DNA of 64,000 bases from Sphingomonadaceae bacterium (GTDB lineage: Bacteria > Pseudomonadota > Alphaproteobacteria > Sphingomonadales > Sphingomonadaceae): NCBI GenBank assembly GCA_009926135.1, contig RFPL01000001.1:434001-498000 (forward strand), written 5' to 3'. Below the pieces are notes generated by a model. It was given only the letters and a program-made list of their open reading frames with translations, had not been told where the DNA came from and searched no databases. Below, in pieces: positions 33,618 to 41,715 of the stretch. Within the stretch, counting starts at the first letter, position 1. Each line of letters starts with the position of its first letter. The position numbers were made by a program, and so were the translations under genes.

Positions 33618-34667
33618 TCAGCCTTCCAGCGTGCTCATGTCGATGACGAAGCGGTACTTCACGTCGGCCTTCTCCATCCGTTCGTAAGCCCGGTTAATCT
33701 CGGCCATCGGGATCAGCTCGATTTCGGCAAGGATCCCTTTTTCAGCGCAGAGGTCGAGCATTTCCTGGGTCTGGGCGATACCCCCTACGCCCGATCCGGC
33801 CACGGCCTTCTGCCCGCCCAGCAGCAGGCCGGAATGGAACGGCTCGACTGGCTCGATCATGCCGACGATGCAAAGCGTGCCCTTGCGGTCGAGCAGGAAC
33901 AGATAGCGCGTCAGGTCGTGTTTCACCGGGATCGTATCGAGCAGGAAGTCGAAACTGCGCGAGGCGGCGCGCATGGCCTCCTTGTCGGTCGAGACTAGCA
34001 CGTGATCGGCGCCGAGCTTCTTGGCATCCTCACCCTTGGCCGGGCTGGTCGTGATCATCGTCACTTCCGCGCCCAGCGCCTTTGCAAACTTCACGCCCAT
34101 GTGCCCGAGCCCGCCAAGGCCAATTACTCCGACCCGGCTGCTCGGGCCGACGTTCCAGTTCTTGAGCGGGCTGTAGGTGGTGATTCCGGCGCAGAGCAGC
34201 GGTGTGGCGGCGGCCATGTCGAGACTGTCCGGCAGGCGCAGGACATAGGGTTCGGCGACGACGATACTGGCGGAATAGCCCCCATAAGTCGGGCTGCCGT
34301 CAATCCGGTCATGGCTGTTGTACGTGCCGGTCGTGCCCTCGCGGCAATAGTTCTCCTCGCCATCGTGGCAGGAATCGCACTTGCGGCAGCTATCGACCAC
34401 AGTGCCAACCGCGACCCGGTCGCCCACCTTGAAGCGGGTTACCCCGGCCCCGACTGCGCTGACCGTGCCGACGATCTCATGCCCGGGCACGAAGGGATAA
34501 GTCGTCCGCCCCCAGTCGCTGCGGGCGACGTGCAGATCGGAATGGCAGACGCCGCAGAACGCGATGTCGATCGCTACATCCTCGTCGCGCAGGGTGCGGC
34601 GGTCGATGGTCAGGGCATTGATGCCGGAATCGGGGGCGGTTGCGCCCCAGGCTGCGGTGGCTGTCAT
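33618..34667 (-). CDS. Zinc-dependent NAD(P) alcohol dehydrogenase (cinnamyl/YahK type)
   Basis: A 349-residue medium-chain dehydrogenase. Catalytic zinc ligands are in FCGVCHSDLH (near residue 38) and PGHEIVG; structural zinc Cys are in CRKCDSCHDGEENYC; the nucleotide motif is GLGGLGHMGVKFAKA. The sequence resembles YahK/CAD-type aldehyde reductases with broad specificity. It is divergent from the SDR operon; the 16-bp palindrome at 34733 lies between them, 66 bp from this start, so it may share the regulator. Confidence 0.9.
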   Translation of the reverse strand: MTATAAWGATAPDSGINALTIDRRTLRDEDVAIDIAFCGVCHSDLHVARSDWGRTTYPFVPGHEIVGTVSAVGAGVTRFKVGDRVAVGTVVDSCRKCDSCHDGEENYCREGTTGTYNSHDRIDGSPTYGGYSASIVVAEPYVLRLPDSLDMAAATPLLCAGITTYSPLKNWNVGPSSRVGVIGLGGLGHMGVKFAKALGAEVTMITTSPAKGEDAKKLGADHVLVSTDKEAMRAASRSFDFLLDTIPVKHDLTRYLFLLDRKGTLCIVGMIEPVEPFHSGLLLGGQKAVAGSGVGGIAQTQEMLDLCAEKGILAEIELIPMAEINRAYERMEKADVKYRFVIDMSTLEG

Positions 34668-34732
34668 GTTCGCTCTCCTGGCAGGCCGTCTGGTCTATTT
34701 GTAGGGGTTGCCGCCCTCATCCTCTCCCGGCA

Positions 34733-34748
34733 TTAATCGTTCGATTAA
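34733..34748. promoter_or_regulatory. 16-bp palindromic operator candidate before the SDR/dienoyl-CoA reductase operon
   Basis: TTAATCGTTCGATTAA has perfect 7-bp arms around two bases and ends 12 bp before ATG 34761, next to its AAGGGAGAG ribosome-binding site. The same arm CGATTAA and near-identical layout occur before the acyl-CoA ligase operon at 60374. Size and symmetry fit a TetR-family dimer site. Confidence 0.55.
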
Positions 34749-34760
34749 AGGGAGAGTCAA

Positions 34761-35543
34761 ATGAAGATCGATTCGAGCATTGCGGCCGTGGTCACGGGCG
34801 GCGCATCGGGCCTGGGCCAGGCGACTGCCGAAGCGCTCGCCGCCGCCGGAGCCAAGGTCGCGATTTTCGACGTGAACGCCGAAAAGGGTGAGGCCGTTGC
34901 CGCCGCGATCGGCGGGCTGTTCTGCCATGTCGACATCACGTCCGAGGAATCGGTCGTGGCCGGGTTCACCAAGGCCCGCGCAGCACATGGTCAGGAGCGG
35001 ATCACGGTCCACTGCGCCATGACCAGCCGCCGCGGCAAGACGCTGGCCTATGACAAGGAAGCTGGCGGGCTGAAGCGGCTCTCGACCGAGGATTACATCT
35101 ATGGCGTCCAGGGCATCCTGGTCGCCTCCTATCGCATCGCCTCGCTTTCGGCCGAAGGCATGGCCGGGCTGGAGCCGCTGGAAGATGGCGAGCGCGGCTG
35201 CATCATCCTGACCGCCTCGGTCGCGGCGCAGGACGGGCAGATCGGCCAGGTGATCTATGGTTCGGCCAAGGCCGGCGTAAATGGCCTGGTCCTGCCGATG
35301 GCGCGCGATCTGTCGGATCTCGGCATCCGGGTGAACTCGATCATGCCGGGGATCTTCGCGACGCCGCTGATGCTTGGGGCCAAGCCGCAGGTGCTGGAAA
35401 GCCTGGCCGCCTCGGTGCCGTTCCCCAAGCGGCTCGGCAAGCCGGAAGAATTTGGCAGCCTCGCGCTGGAACTGGCGCGCAACACCTATTTCAACGCCCA
35501 GTGCATCCGCCTTGACGGCGCGATCCGCATGGCCCCCCGTTAA
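34761..35543 (+). CDS. Short-chain dehydrogenase/reductase, HSD10-like, with altered Asn motif
   Basis: A 260-residue Rossmann-fold protein. Seen: the nucleotide loop VVTGGASGLGQATAEAL, an Asp after beta2 (IFDVNAEKG) indicating NAD preference, the catalytic Ser region IILTASVAAQDGQIGQ, YGSAK with Tyr and Lys, and PGIFATPLM. The order resembles type 2 3-hydroxyacyl-CoA dehydrogenase. The usual NAG motif reads CAM (VHCAMTSRRGKT) and the helix-4 catalytic Asn aligns with Ile, so activity may be changed. It starts an operon with the dienoyl-CoA reductase-like gene (12-bp gap). Confidence 0.85.
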   Translation: MKIDSSIAAVVTGGASGLGQATAEALAAAGAKVAIFDVNAEKGEAVAAAIGGLFCHVDITSEESVVAGFTKARAAHGQERITVHCAMTSRRGKTLAYDKEAGGLKRLSTEDYIYGVQGILVASYRIASLSAEGMAGLEPLEDGERGCIILTASVAAQDGQIGQVIYGSAKAGVNGLVLPMARDLSDLGIRVNSIMPGIFATPLMLGAKPQVLESLAASVPFPKRLGKPEEFGSLALELARNTYFNAQCIRLDGAIRMAPR

Positions 35544-35555
35544 GGAGCGACCGAC

Positions 35556-36353
35556 ATGAACCAATCACCATTCCGCGACGGCATTCTTGACGGCAAGGTT
35601 GCTTTCGTCGCCGGGGGCACTTCCGGCATCAACCTGGGAATCGCCAAACGCTTTGCCGAGCTTGGCGCCAAGGTAGCCGTCTGCGGCCGCAACCCGGAAA
35701 AGGCTGCCAATGCCGCCGCCGAAATCGGCCACGGCGCGATCGGTCTGTCAGCCGACGTGCGCGATTATGGCGCGATCCGCGGCGCGATGGAGCACGTCCG
35801 CAATGAATTCGGGCTGATCGACATCGTTGTGTCGGGCGCGGCGGGCAATTTTCTAGCCCCGGCGTTGGGGATGAGCGCCAATGCCTTCAAGACGGTGGTC
35901 GATATCGACCTCCTCGGCACTTTCAACGTGTTTCGCGGCTGCCATGATCTACTCAATGTTCCGGGTGCTTCGCTCATCGCGATCACCGCCGGGCAGGCCG
36001 TCAACGCGGTCCAGCTTCAGGCGCATGCCTGCGCGGCCAAGGCCGGGATCAACCAGCTGGTCCGTGTGCTGGCGCTGGAATGGGGCTCGGACGTGCGGGT
36101 CAACGGCATTTCGCCGGGACCGATCGCCAATACCGAAGGCATGGCCCGGCTCGCCCCCGATGCCGATACACGCCAGAAGCATTATGACCGGATCGCCATG
36201 AAGCGCTGGGGCGAGATCGAGGAAATCGCCGAAGGTGCGGTGTTCCTTTGCTCGAACGCGGCGCGTTACATCACCGGTACGATCCTGGATATCGACGGGG
36301 GCAGCCAGCTTGGCGATGCGACGCCGCGCAATATCGAGAAGGGGCTGGCCTGA
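35556..36353 (+). CDS. 2,4-dienoyl-CoA reductase-like SDR (DECR2 type)
   Basis: A 265-residue SDR. The loop is VAGGTSGINLGIAKRFAELG, the Arg after beta2 (VCGRNPEKA) suggests NADPH, and SGAAGNFLAPALGMS matches the DECR block. The position of the usual catalytic Tyr (four before Lys) is Ala in QAHACAAKAG, as in peroxisomal DECR2, which works without it; this supports the assignment. DECR reduces 2,4-dienoyl-CoA during oxidation of unsaturated fatty acids. It is the second gene after the 34733 operator. Confidence 0.87.
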   Translation: MNQSPFRDGILDGKVAFVAGGTSGINLGIAKRFAELGAKVAVCGRNPEKAANAAAEIGHGAIGLSADVRDYGAIRGAMEHVRNEFGLIDIVVSGAAGNFLAPALGMSANAFKTVVDIDLLGTFNVFRGCHDLLNVPGASLIAITAGQAVNAVQLQAHACAAKAGINQLVRVLALEWGSDVRVNGISPGPIANTEGMARLAPDADTRQKHYDRIAMKRWGEIEEIAEGAVFLCSNAARYITGTILDIDGGSQLGDATPRNIEKGLA

Positions 36354-36362
36354 GCGCCAGCC

Positions 36363-37022
36363 TCAGCCTCCGATCAGGGAGTCGCCCTTGCCGATCCGTT
36401 TGCCCTTGGTGATGTAGACAACGTCACCGAGCTTGCTGACGGCGAACAGTTTCTGGCCAAAGTCGTTCGGCACGCCGATGCAGCCGTGGCTGGCATAGCC
36501 CTTTTCCACCTTGGTGCCGTGGATCGCCACGCCATCGTTGGTTAGCCGGTGCGTGAAAGGCATCGGCGCACCGTCGTAAGTGCTGGAATAGTGATCGGCC
36601 TTCTTCCAGATGATTGGGAACTTGCCTAGCGGGGTGGGCTTTTCGGTCGTGCCCAGCAGCACTGCCGTCGCCCCGATTTCATAGCCGCCGCGGAACACCG
36701 AGAGGACGCGCGCGTCAAGGTCAACGGTCATCACCAGCGGGCCATCGGCGGGTGCGCCTCTTTCATCCCAGTGCCATTCGCCGTATTTGATCGGACCAGT
36801 GATCGGCAGGACGTGCTTGATCACGAATCGCTCGTCGCGCGGCGTGGGAGCAGCTGTTAGCGCTACGGCTGGCTTCGCAAAATCAGCCCCGGCCTTTGGC
36901 CTGTCGGACTGCTGCGAGACTAGCGCTGCCGCGTGCTCCGGGGCCTTCACCAGCAGATACCCAGCCGCGCCGACCAATCCGACAAAGGCCAGCGCCATGC
37001 CCGTCAACGCCGTGAACTTCAT
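36363..37022 (-). CDS. L,D-transpeptidase (YkuD family)
   Basis: A 219-residue envelope protein with an N-terminal membrane/signal segment (LTGMALAFVGLVGAAGYLLV) and a C-terminal YkuD domain. The catalytic signature is HGTKVEKGYASHGCIGVPN, with the nucleophilic Cys near residue 190. It would form 3-3 peptidoglycan cross-links or attach proteins to the wall. ATG 37022 gives the expected signal segment; the extension to 37085 is less likely. It is convergent with the dienoyl-CoA reductase gene and downstream of the glycosyltransferase on the same strand (116-bp gap). Confidence 0.9.
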   Translation of the reverse strand: MKFTALTGMALAFVGLVGAAGYLLVKAPEHAAALVSQQSDRPKAGADFAKPAVALTAAPTPRDERFVIKHVLPITGPIKYGEWHWDERGAPADGPLVMTVDLDARVLSVFRGGYEIGATAVLLGTTEKPTPLGKFPIIWKKADHYSSTYDGAPMPFTHRLTNDGVAIHGTKVEKGYASHGCIGVPNDFGQKLFAVSKLGDVVYITKGKRIGKGDSLIGG

Positions 37023-37138
37023 TGTCCTGCTAAGCCCCTGATTGCAAATCCGCCGTATCTGCTTCTTGACCACGACCCGCGCCAACGCCAGCGGCGTAAC
37101 ACGGGTGTTTCCTTGCGGGACTGGATAGCGGGAAAGGG

Positions 37139-38365
37139 TTAACGCGCTGAAGCCGGGGCGAATTCCTCAAACAGGGCGGCGTATTGTTCCACCATCGCGC
37201 CGATCGCAAAGCGCTGAACCCGCGCAAAGCCGGCTTCGCGCAGCGCGGCGCGGCGCTCGGGCGCGGCGATCAGGCCAGCCATCCCGCGCGCCAGGGCATC
37301 GACATCGTCGACCGGCACCAATTCTCCGCTGACCCCGGGTTCGATCACGTCGCGCGGGCCGAACTTGCAATCGGTCAGCAGCAGCGGTGCGCCGCAGGCC
37401 AGGGCTTCAGCCGCGACAGTCGGAAAGCCTTCCCAGCGCGAGGGCAGGACGAAGAGGTCGGCTCTGGCTATCCATGCATAAGGGTTGGCGACGAAGCCGA
37501 TGAAGCGGACGTGCTCGCCGATCCCCAGTTGCGCCGCCATTCGGTGCAGCTCGTTGAGGCGGCTCCCCTTGCCCAGGATTACCAGGGCATGGGTGCGCCA
37601 CAGCCCGCTTTGCGCGAAGGCACGCAGCAGCACTTCGTGCGCCTTCTGGTACTCCAGCCGGCCGGCGGTAATGATATAGGGCCGCTTGGGTGCGCCGGGG
37701 ACCGGCTGGTCCTTGGCCGCGGTAATCGTCCCGAGATCGATGGGGTTATTGATCATCCGCATCTTCGACCGGTCGAGCGAAAGGTCGGCGATAAGTGTTT
37801 CGGCCATGTCGGTGGCATTGGCCAGAACGGCATCGGCGCGGTTGTAGGCCCGGCTGGTCAGGCTCAACGAGGCCTTGCGGATGAATTCGTTGGGTGCTTC
37901 CTCGTTCACCACGGCCAGCACATTGTTGCCTTCGCGGGCGATCCAGCGCGGGCGCCGGCGGCCCAGGGCCATCAGTGAGAGCCAGGCGAGCAGGTTGGTC
38001 CCCTTCAGGAAACTCATCACCACGTCGGGCCGGGTCTCGGTGATCATCTGGCGGAAGGCCAACGGCGCACGAACGGCGCTACCGATCAGCTTGCCGGGGG
38101 CGTACTGGTCGGAGTTCGGACCATCGTAATTGAAGTGCGTTTCGCCATCGGGCGCGACGAGCAGCCGGCTCTGGTCATGCACCAGATCGACATAGGGACC
38201 AGCCTTGCGCAGCAGGCCCATCCGCGCGTCGATTCGGCCGGGGTCGAGGCCGTTAAGCAGGTGAACGGCCACGCGTTCAGCCCCGCCGCCGTGCAGCGAG
38301 GTCAGTAAAAGAAGCACCTTGAGAGGACGTCCGATCGCAAGATGCGGAGGAGCTGGAGCGTGCAT
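37139..38365 (-). CDS. Glycosyltransferase family 4 (GT-B)
   Basis: A 408-residue GT-B-fold transferase. The N-terminal sugar-acceptor domain starts KVLLLLTSLHGGGAERVAV; the donor domain has ITAGRLEYQKAHEVLLRAF, VRFIGFVANPYAWIARADL and the E-x7-E motif in SRWEGFPTVAAEALACG. It probably acts on a lipid-linked glycan or surface polysaccharide; donor and acceptor are unknown, and no polysaccharide cluster surrounds it. ATG 38365 is preceded by GGAAGG. It is divergent from the phospholipase D-like gene. Confidence 0.88.
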   Translation of the reverse strand: MHAPAPPHLAIGRPLKVLLLLTSLHGGGAERVAVHLLNGLDPGRIDARMGLLRKAGPYVDLVHDQSRLLVAPDGETHFNYDGPNSDQYAPGKLIGSAVRAPLAFRQMITETRPDVVMSFLKGTNLLAWLSLMALGRRRPRWIAREGNNVLAVVNEEAPNEFIRKASLSLTSRAYNRADAVLANATDMAETLIADLSLDRSKMRMINNPIDLGTITAAKDQPVPGAPKRPYIITAGRLEYQKAHEVLLRAFAQSGLWRTHALVILGKGSRLNELHRMAAQLGIGEHVRFIGFVANPYAWIARADLFVLPSRWEGFPTVAAEALACGAPLLLTDCKFGPRDVIEPGVSGELVPVDDVDALARGMAGLIAAPERRAALREAGFARVQRFAIGAMVEQYAALFEEFAPASAR

Positions 38366-38433
38366 ATACCACCTTCCTCGCGACCGGTGCGGGCCTTGCC
38401 ATTGTCGAGAGCGACTGGCAAGGCCCCGCCGCC

Positions 38434-39566
38434 ATGGGTAAAAGACCCTTTCCAAAAGATGAACCAATGCGAGCCGAGTTGCTGGTCGGATCGGCCGCGT
38501 TCTGGGCGCGCTGCCGCGCCGATATGGCGGCGGCGCAGCAACGCGTGCTGGTCCAGGCGATGACTTTCGAAGGTGACGCCGCTGGATTGGGCGTGGCCGA
38601 AGCCATTGGCCACAGCCTTGCGGCAGACCGCCGCGTGTTGGTCGACGATTACACGCGCCAGGTGATCAACGATACTTTCCTGGTCTTGACCCGCAAACCT
38701 GCCATCCATGCCGAAGCGCACGCCACAACCGCGATGTTCGGCCGGCTGCAGCGGCAGGGCGCCGGGGTGCGAGTAACCAACCCGATCGGCCGCAATCCGC
38801 TGCGCTATCCCTTGCGCAATCACAAGAAGCTGCTGGTGATCGACAATGTCGCCTGGCTGGGCGGCATCAACTTCTCCGACCACAACTTTGCATGGCACGA
38901 CATGATGGTGCGGGTCGAGCATCGCGGTCTGGCCGATTGGCTGGCCGGCGAGTTTGGCCGGGACTGGCGAGGCGAAGGCGGCAGTGCCGTCGCCGAAATC
39001 GGCGGTGCAACACTGCTCAGCATGGACGGGGCGAACAATCCGGCAGCCTTTGCGCCGCTGATCGAGGCTTTTGCGGGGGCCCGCCGCTCGCTCGAAGTGG
39101 TCAGCGCCTATCCAACCTTCCCGTTTGTTGCCGCGATGGGCCGGGCGGCGCGGGCCGGTGCCGAAGTTACGCTTTACACCCCGCGCCCGAACAACAAGCC
39201 AATCATTCGCGATTACCTGCTTGGGGTGGCCGAGGCGGCCGGCATCCACATCCGCCTGACCCCGATGATGACTCACGCCAAAGCTGCGCTGATCGATGGC
39301 GAAGCGCTGGTGGTGGGATCAAGCAATTTCGATTTCGTCTCCTACCGGGCGAATGCGGAATATGTTTCCGTGCTACGTGATGCCGCGCTGATCGAGGAGT
39401 TCCGCGAACACGTGCTGTTCCCCTTGCAGGCCGGCAGCACCGCGCCGCTGGCGACGATCGTTCTGCCTTTCGGTCCTGGCGCGCCCGGCTCGGGCTGGGG
39501 ATCGCCGACTGGGCGATTGCGCGGCTCAGCCACGGCCCGCGGATCGGACAGTGGCCGCACGACTAA
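38434..39566 (+). CDS. Phospholipase D-like protein, 3' end apparently frameshifted
   Basis: Residues 1-330 form a complete two-HKD phospholipase D/cardiolipin synthase-like protein: RNHKKLLVIDNVAWLGGINF (first H-x-K-x4-D) and THAKAALIDGEALVVGSSNF (second). The literal frame runs on to 39774, giving a Gly/Arg-rich tail and a 152-bp overlap with the M20 gene. Losing one C from the C-run at 39420-39423 would explain this: the shifted frame reads RARLGLGIADWAIARLSHGP and stops at 39566, 56 bp before the next gene. It is either an assembly error or a recent frameshift that leaves both catalytic motifs intact. ATG 38467 is an alternative start. Confidence 0.7.
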
Positions 39567-39622
39567 GGCCGGTTTGCAATTCCGGATCGTTGCTCTAGGC
39601 ACCGCTGCAAAGGAGATAGCCC

Positions 39623-41029
39623 ATGCCCCGCACCGCCCTCTTGCTTGCCGCCACAGCTGCCACCCTGTCTGCCCCGGTTATCGCCGCGCCGCCCAAGGTG
39701 CCGGGCGCATCGGCCGAAGCGCAGGTCCTGGAACTGTCGAAGGCGGCAATTGCGCTGCGCTCGGTCCGAGGTGAGGGCAATAAGACGAGCGAAGTAGCGA
39801 AGCTCTACAAGACCGCGCTGCTCGGGGCCGGCTGGGCCGACAAGGATATCGAGATCACCCCGGTCGACGATACGGCCTATCTGGTCGCAACCTGGCAGGG
39901 CAGCGATGCCAAGCTCAAGCCCCTGATCATCTCCGGGCACATGGACGTGGTTGAAGCCAACCCGAAGGACTGGACTCGCGATCCCTTCACCCCGGTAGTC
40001 GAGAACGGCTACCTCTATGGCCGCGGCGCGAGCGACCAGAAGTTCTCGATGATCCTGGCGATGGTCGGGCTGATGGAACTGCGCAAGGGCGGCTACCAGC
40101 CCAAGCGGACCATCGTGATCGCTTTCTCGGGCGACGAGGAAACGACGATGAAGACCGGCCGGATCCTGGCCGACCGCTTTGCCAATGCCGAAATGGTGCT
40201 CAACACCGATGGCTCTGGCGGTGCACTTGAAGAGGCCACCGGCAAGCCGCTGTTCTGGACCTGGGACGGGGGCGAGAAGACCTATGTCGACGTGAAGCTT
40301 GAGGTCACCAACCCGGGCGGCCATAGCTCCGCGCCGCGCGCGGACAACGCGATCGCCCAGCTGTCGCAGGCTCTCGCGAAGATCGGTGCCTATCGCTTCA
40401 AGGCCGAGCAGAACCCGCTAACCAAGGCCTATTTCGAAAAGGCCGCTCATTTCGAGAGCGACCCCAAACTGGCCGCCGCGATGCGCGCCTTTGCGGCTAA
40501 CGTGAATGATGAAGCGGCCGTGGCCACCCTCCGCGCCAACACGGGCTATGTCGGCAAGGTCGGCACGACCTGCGTGCCGACGATGGTTAGCGGCGGTCAT
40601 GCCGAAAATGCTCTGCCGCAGCGCGCCACGGCCAATGTGAATTGCCGTGTCTTCCCCGGCCACACCCGCGCCCAGATCATCGCCGAGCTGCAGCAGGTGG
40701 CGGGCGTGCCCGAAGTGAAGTTTTCCGACATGACCGGCGATACGGCCACCGAAAGCGATGCCTCGCCGATGCGGCCCGATTTCCTGGCTGCCGTGGACAA
40801 GGCCATGGCGGTATCTTGGCCGAAGGTACCGGTAATCCCGGCGCAAAGCTCGGGCGCGTCGGATTCGATGTGGTACCGCGCCAAGGGCGTGCCGAGCTAC
40901 GGCATCAGCCCGATCTTCATCAAGGACAGCGATGATTTCTCGCACGGCCTCAACGAGCGGGTCGAAGTGCGCAACATCCGCCCCGGGCTGACTTACTACT
41001 TCAGCTTGCTGCCAGCGCTCTCAAAATGA
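39623..41029 (+). CDS. Exported M20-family metallopeptidase
   Basis: A 468-residue protein with a cleavable signal peptide (residues 1-21, ending APVIAA). Metal ligands of the di-zinc centre are recognisable: ISGHMDVVEA, GRGASDQKFSM, SGDEETTMKTG, VLNTDGSGG and the C-terminal DDFSHGLNER. The dimerisation/lid domain lies at about 200-330 (VTNPGGHSSAPRADNAI). M20 enzymes hydrolyse dipeptides or N-acylated amino acids; the periplasmic location suggests scavenging. AAGGAGA precedes ATG 39623. Confidence 0.92.
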   Translation: MPRTALLLAATAATLSAPVIAAPPKVPGASAEAQVLELSKAAIALRSVRGEGNKTSEVAKLYKTALLGAGWADKDIEITPVDDTAYLVATWQGSDAKLKPLIISGHMDVVEANPKDWTRDPFTPVVENGYLYGRGASDQKFSMILAMVGLMELRKGGYQPKRTIVIAFSGDEETTMKTGRILADRFANAEMVLNTDGSGGALEEATGKPLFWTWDGGEKTYVDVKLEVTNPGGHSSAPRADNAIAQLSQALAKIGAYRFKAEQNPLTKAYFEKAAHFESDPKLAAAMRAFAANVNDEAAVATLRANTGYVGKVGTTCVPTMVSGGHAENALPQRATANVNCRVFPGHTRAQIIAELQQVAGVPEVKFSDMTGDTATESDASPMRPDFLAAVDKAMAVSWPKVPVIPAQSSGASDSMWYRAKGVPSYGISPIFIKDSDDFSHGLNERVEVRNIRPGLTYYFSLLPALSK

Positions 41030-41035
41030 GCACGG

Positions 41036-41644
41036 TTAGCGCCGCGCGGGCAAAATAAGCGCGGTCAGTGCTGAGCGAGCGATGGCGGCGGCTTCATCCG
41101 CCGCCAGCTCGTGCGGTGAGAGGCACAGTTCCAGCCACAGCCCGTCGACCAGCGCGGTGATCGCGATGGCGGTCCTGCGCAGTTGCGCATCGGGCAGTCC
41201 GCAGTGTGCGAGCAGGCCTTCAAGCTGCGCGCGGAAGCCGCGGTATTGCTCGTCATGGAGCGCGGCGATGTCGGGCCGGGCGCGGACCAGGCTCCAGAAG
41301 GCAATCCAGGTGGCAAGCAGTTCCGGGTCGGCAATCGGGGCAGCGAAGCTGGCCGTGACAAAGGCTTCCAGCCGGTCGGCCGGATCATTGCCGGCACCTG
41401 CGACAGCGGCTTCCAGAGCCGCATCCACCCGCGCCCCGGTATGGGCATAGGTTGCCGCGATCAGCGCATCGACGCCCGCGAAATAGTGCCCGACCAGTCC
41501 GGCTGAGACCCCGGCTTCGACCGCGATCGTTCGCACGCTCGCCCCGGCAATCCCCTCACGCGCCAGCACCCGGGCGCAGGCCTCAATCAAGCTGAGGCGG
41601 CGGGCGTCGGGTTCTGACCGGCGGAAGGCAGGCTGGGTGGTCAC
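41036..41644 (-). CDS. TetR-family regulator, BetI-like
   Basis: A 202-residue repressor. The N-terminal DNA-binding domain contains LIEACARVLAREGIAGASVR followed by the HTH VEAGVSAGLVGHYFAGVDAL; the C-terminal ligand-binding half has TWIAFWSLVRARPDIAALHD, the block shared with BetI, the choline-responsive repressor. GTG 41644 is used because AGGGTG lies upstream; TTG 41680 would extend into the operator. It is divergent from the Rieske oxygenase operon with a BetI-type palindrome between, so it is its likely regulator. No betAB genes are present, so the ligand may not be choline. Confidence 0.87.
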   Translation of the reverse strand: MTTQPAFRRSEPDARRLSLIEACARVLAREGIAGASVRTIAVEAGVSAGLVGHYFAGVDALIAATYAHTGARVDAALEAAVAGAGNDPADRLEAFVTASFAAPIADPELLATWIAFWSLVRARPDIAALHDEQYRGFRAQLEGLLAHCGLPDAQLRRTAIAITALVDGLWLELCLSPHELAADEAAAIARSALTALILPARR

Positions 41645-41664
41645 TTGCGGCACCCTAGCACTTG

Positions 41665-41680
41665 TTGTACGAGCGTCCAA
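41665..41680. promoter_or_regulatory. BetI-type operator candidate between tetR and the Rieske operon
   Basis: TTGTACGAGCGTCCAA is an imperfect palindrome of the form TTG-n-ACG-nn-CGT-n-CAA, the arrangement seen in BetI-family operators. It lies 20 bp from the repressor start and 35 bp from the Rieske gene start, where bound repressor could shut off both promoters. Confidence 0.6.
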
Positions 41681-41715
41681 TAAGGTTTGGCCAAGTGGGT
41701 TTGGAGAGTCGTCAA

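Noticed and set aside
32962..34667. Naphthalene or polycyclic degradation cluster
   Set aside because: Only a 2-hydroxychromene-2-carboxylate isomerase-like gene is present; no matching dioxygenase, aldolase or salicylate genes nearby.
38365..38434. Possible shared operator between glycosyltransferase and phospholipase D-like genes
   Set aside because: No clear palindrome in the 68-bp gap.
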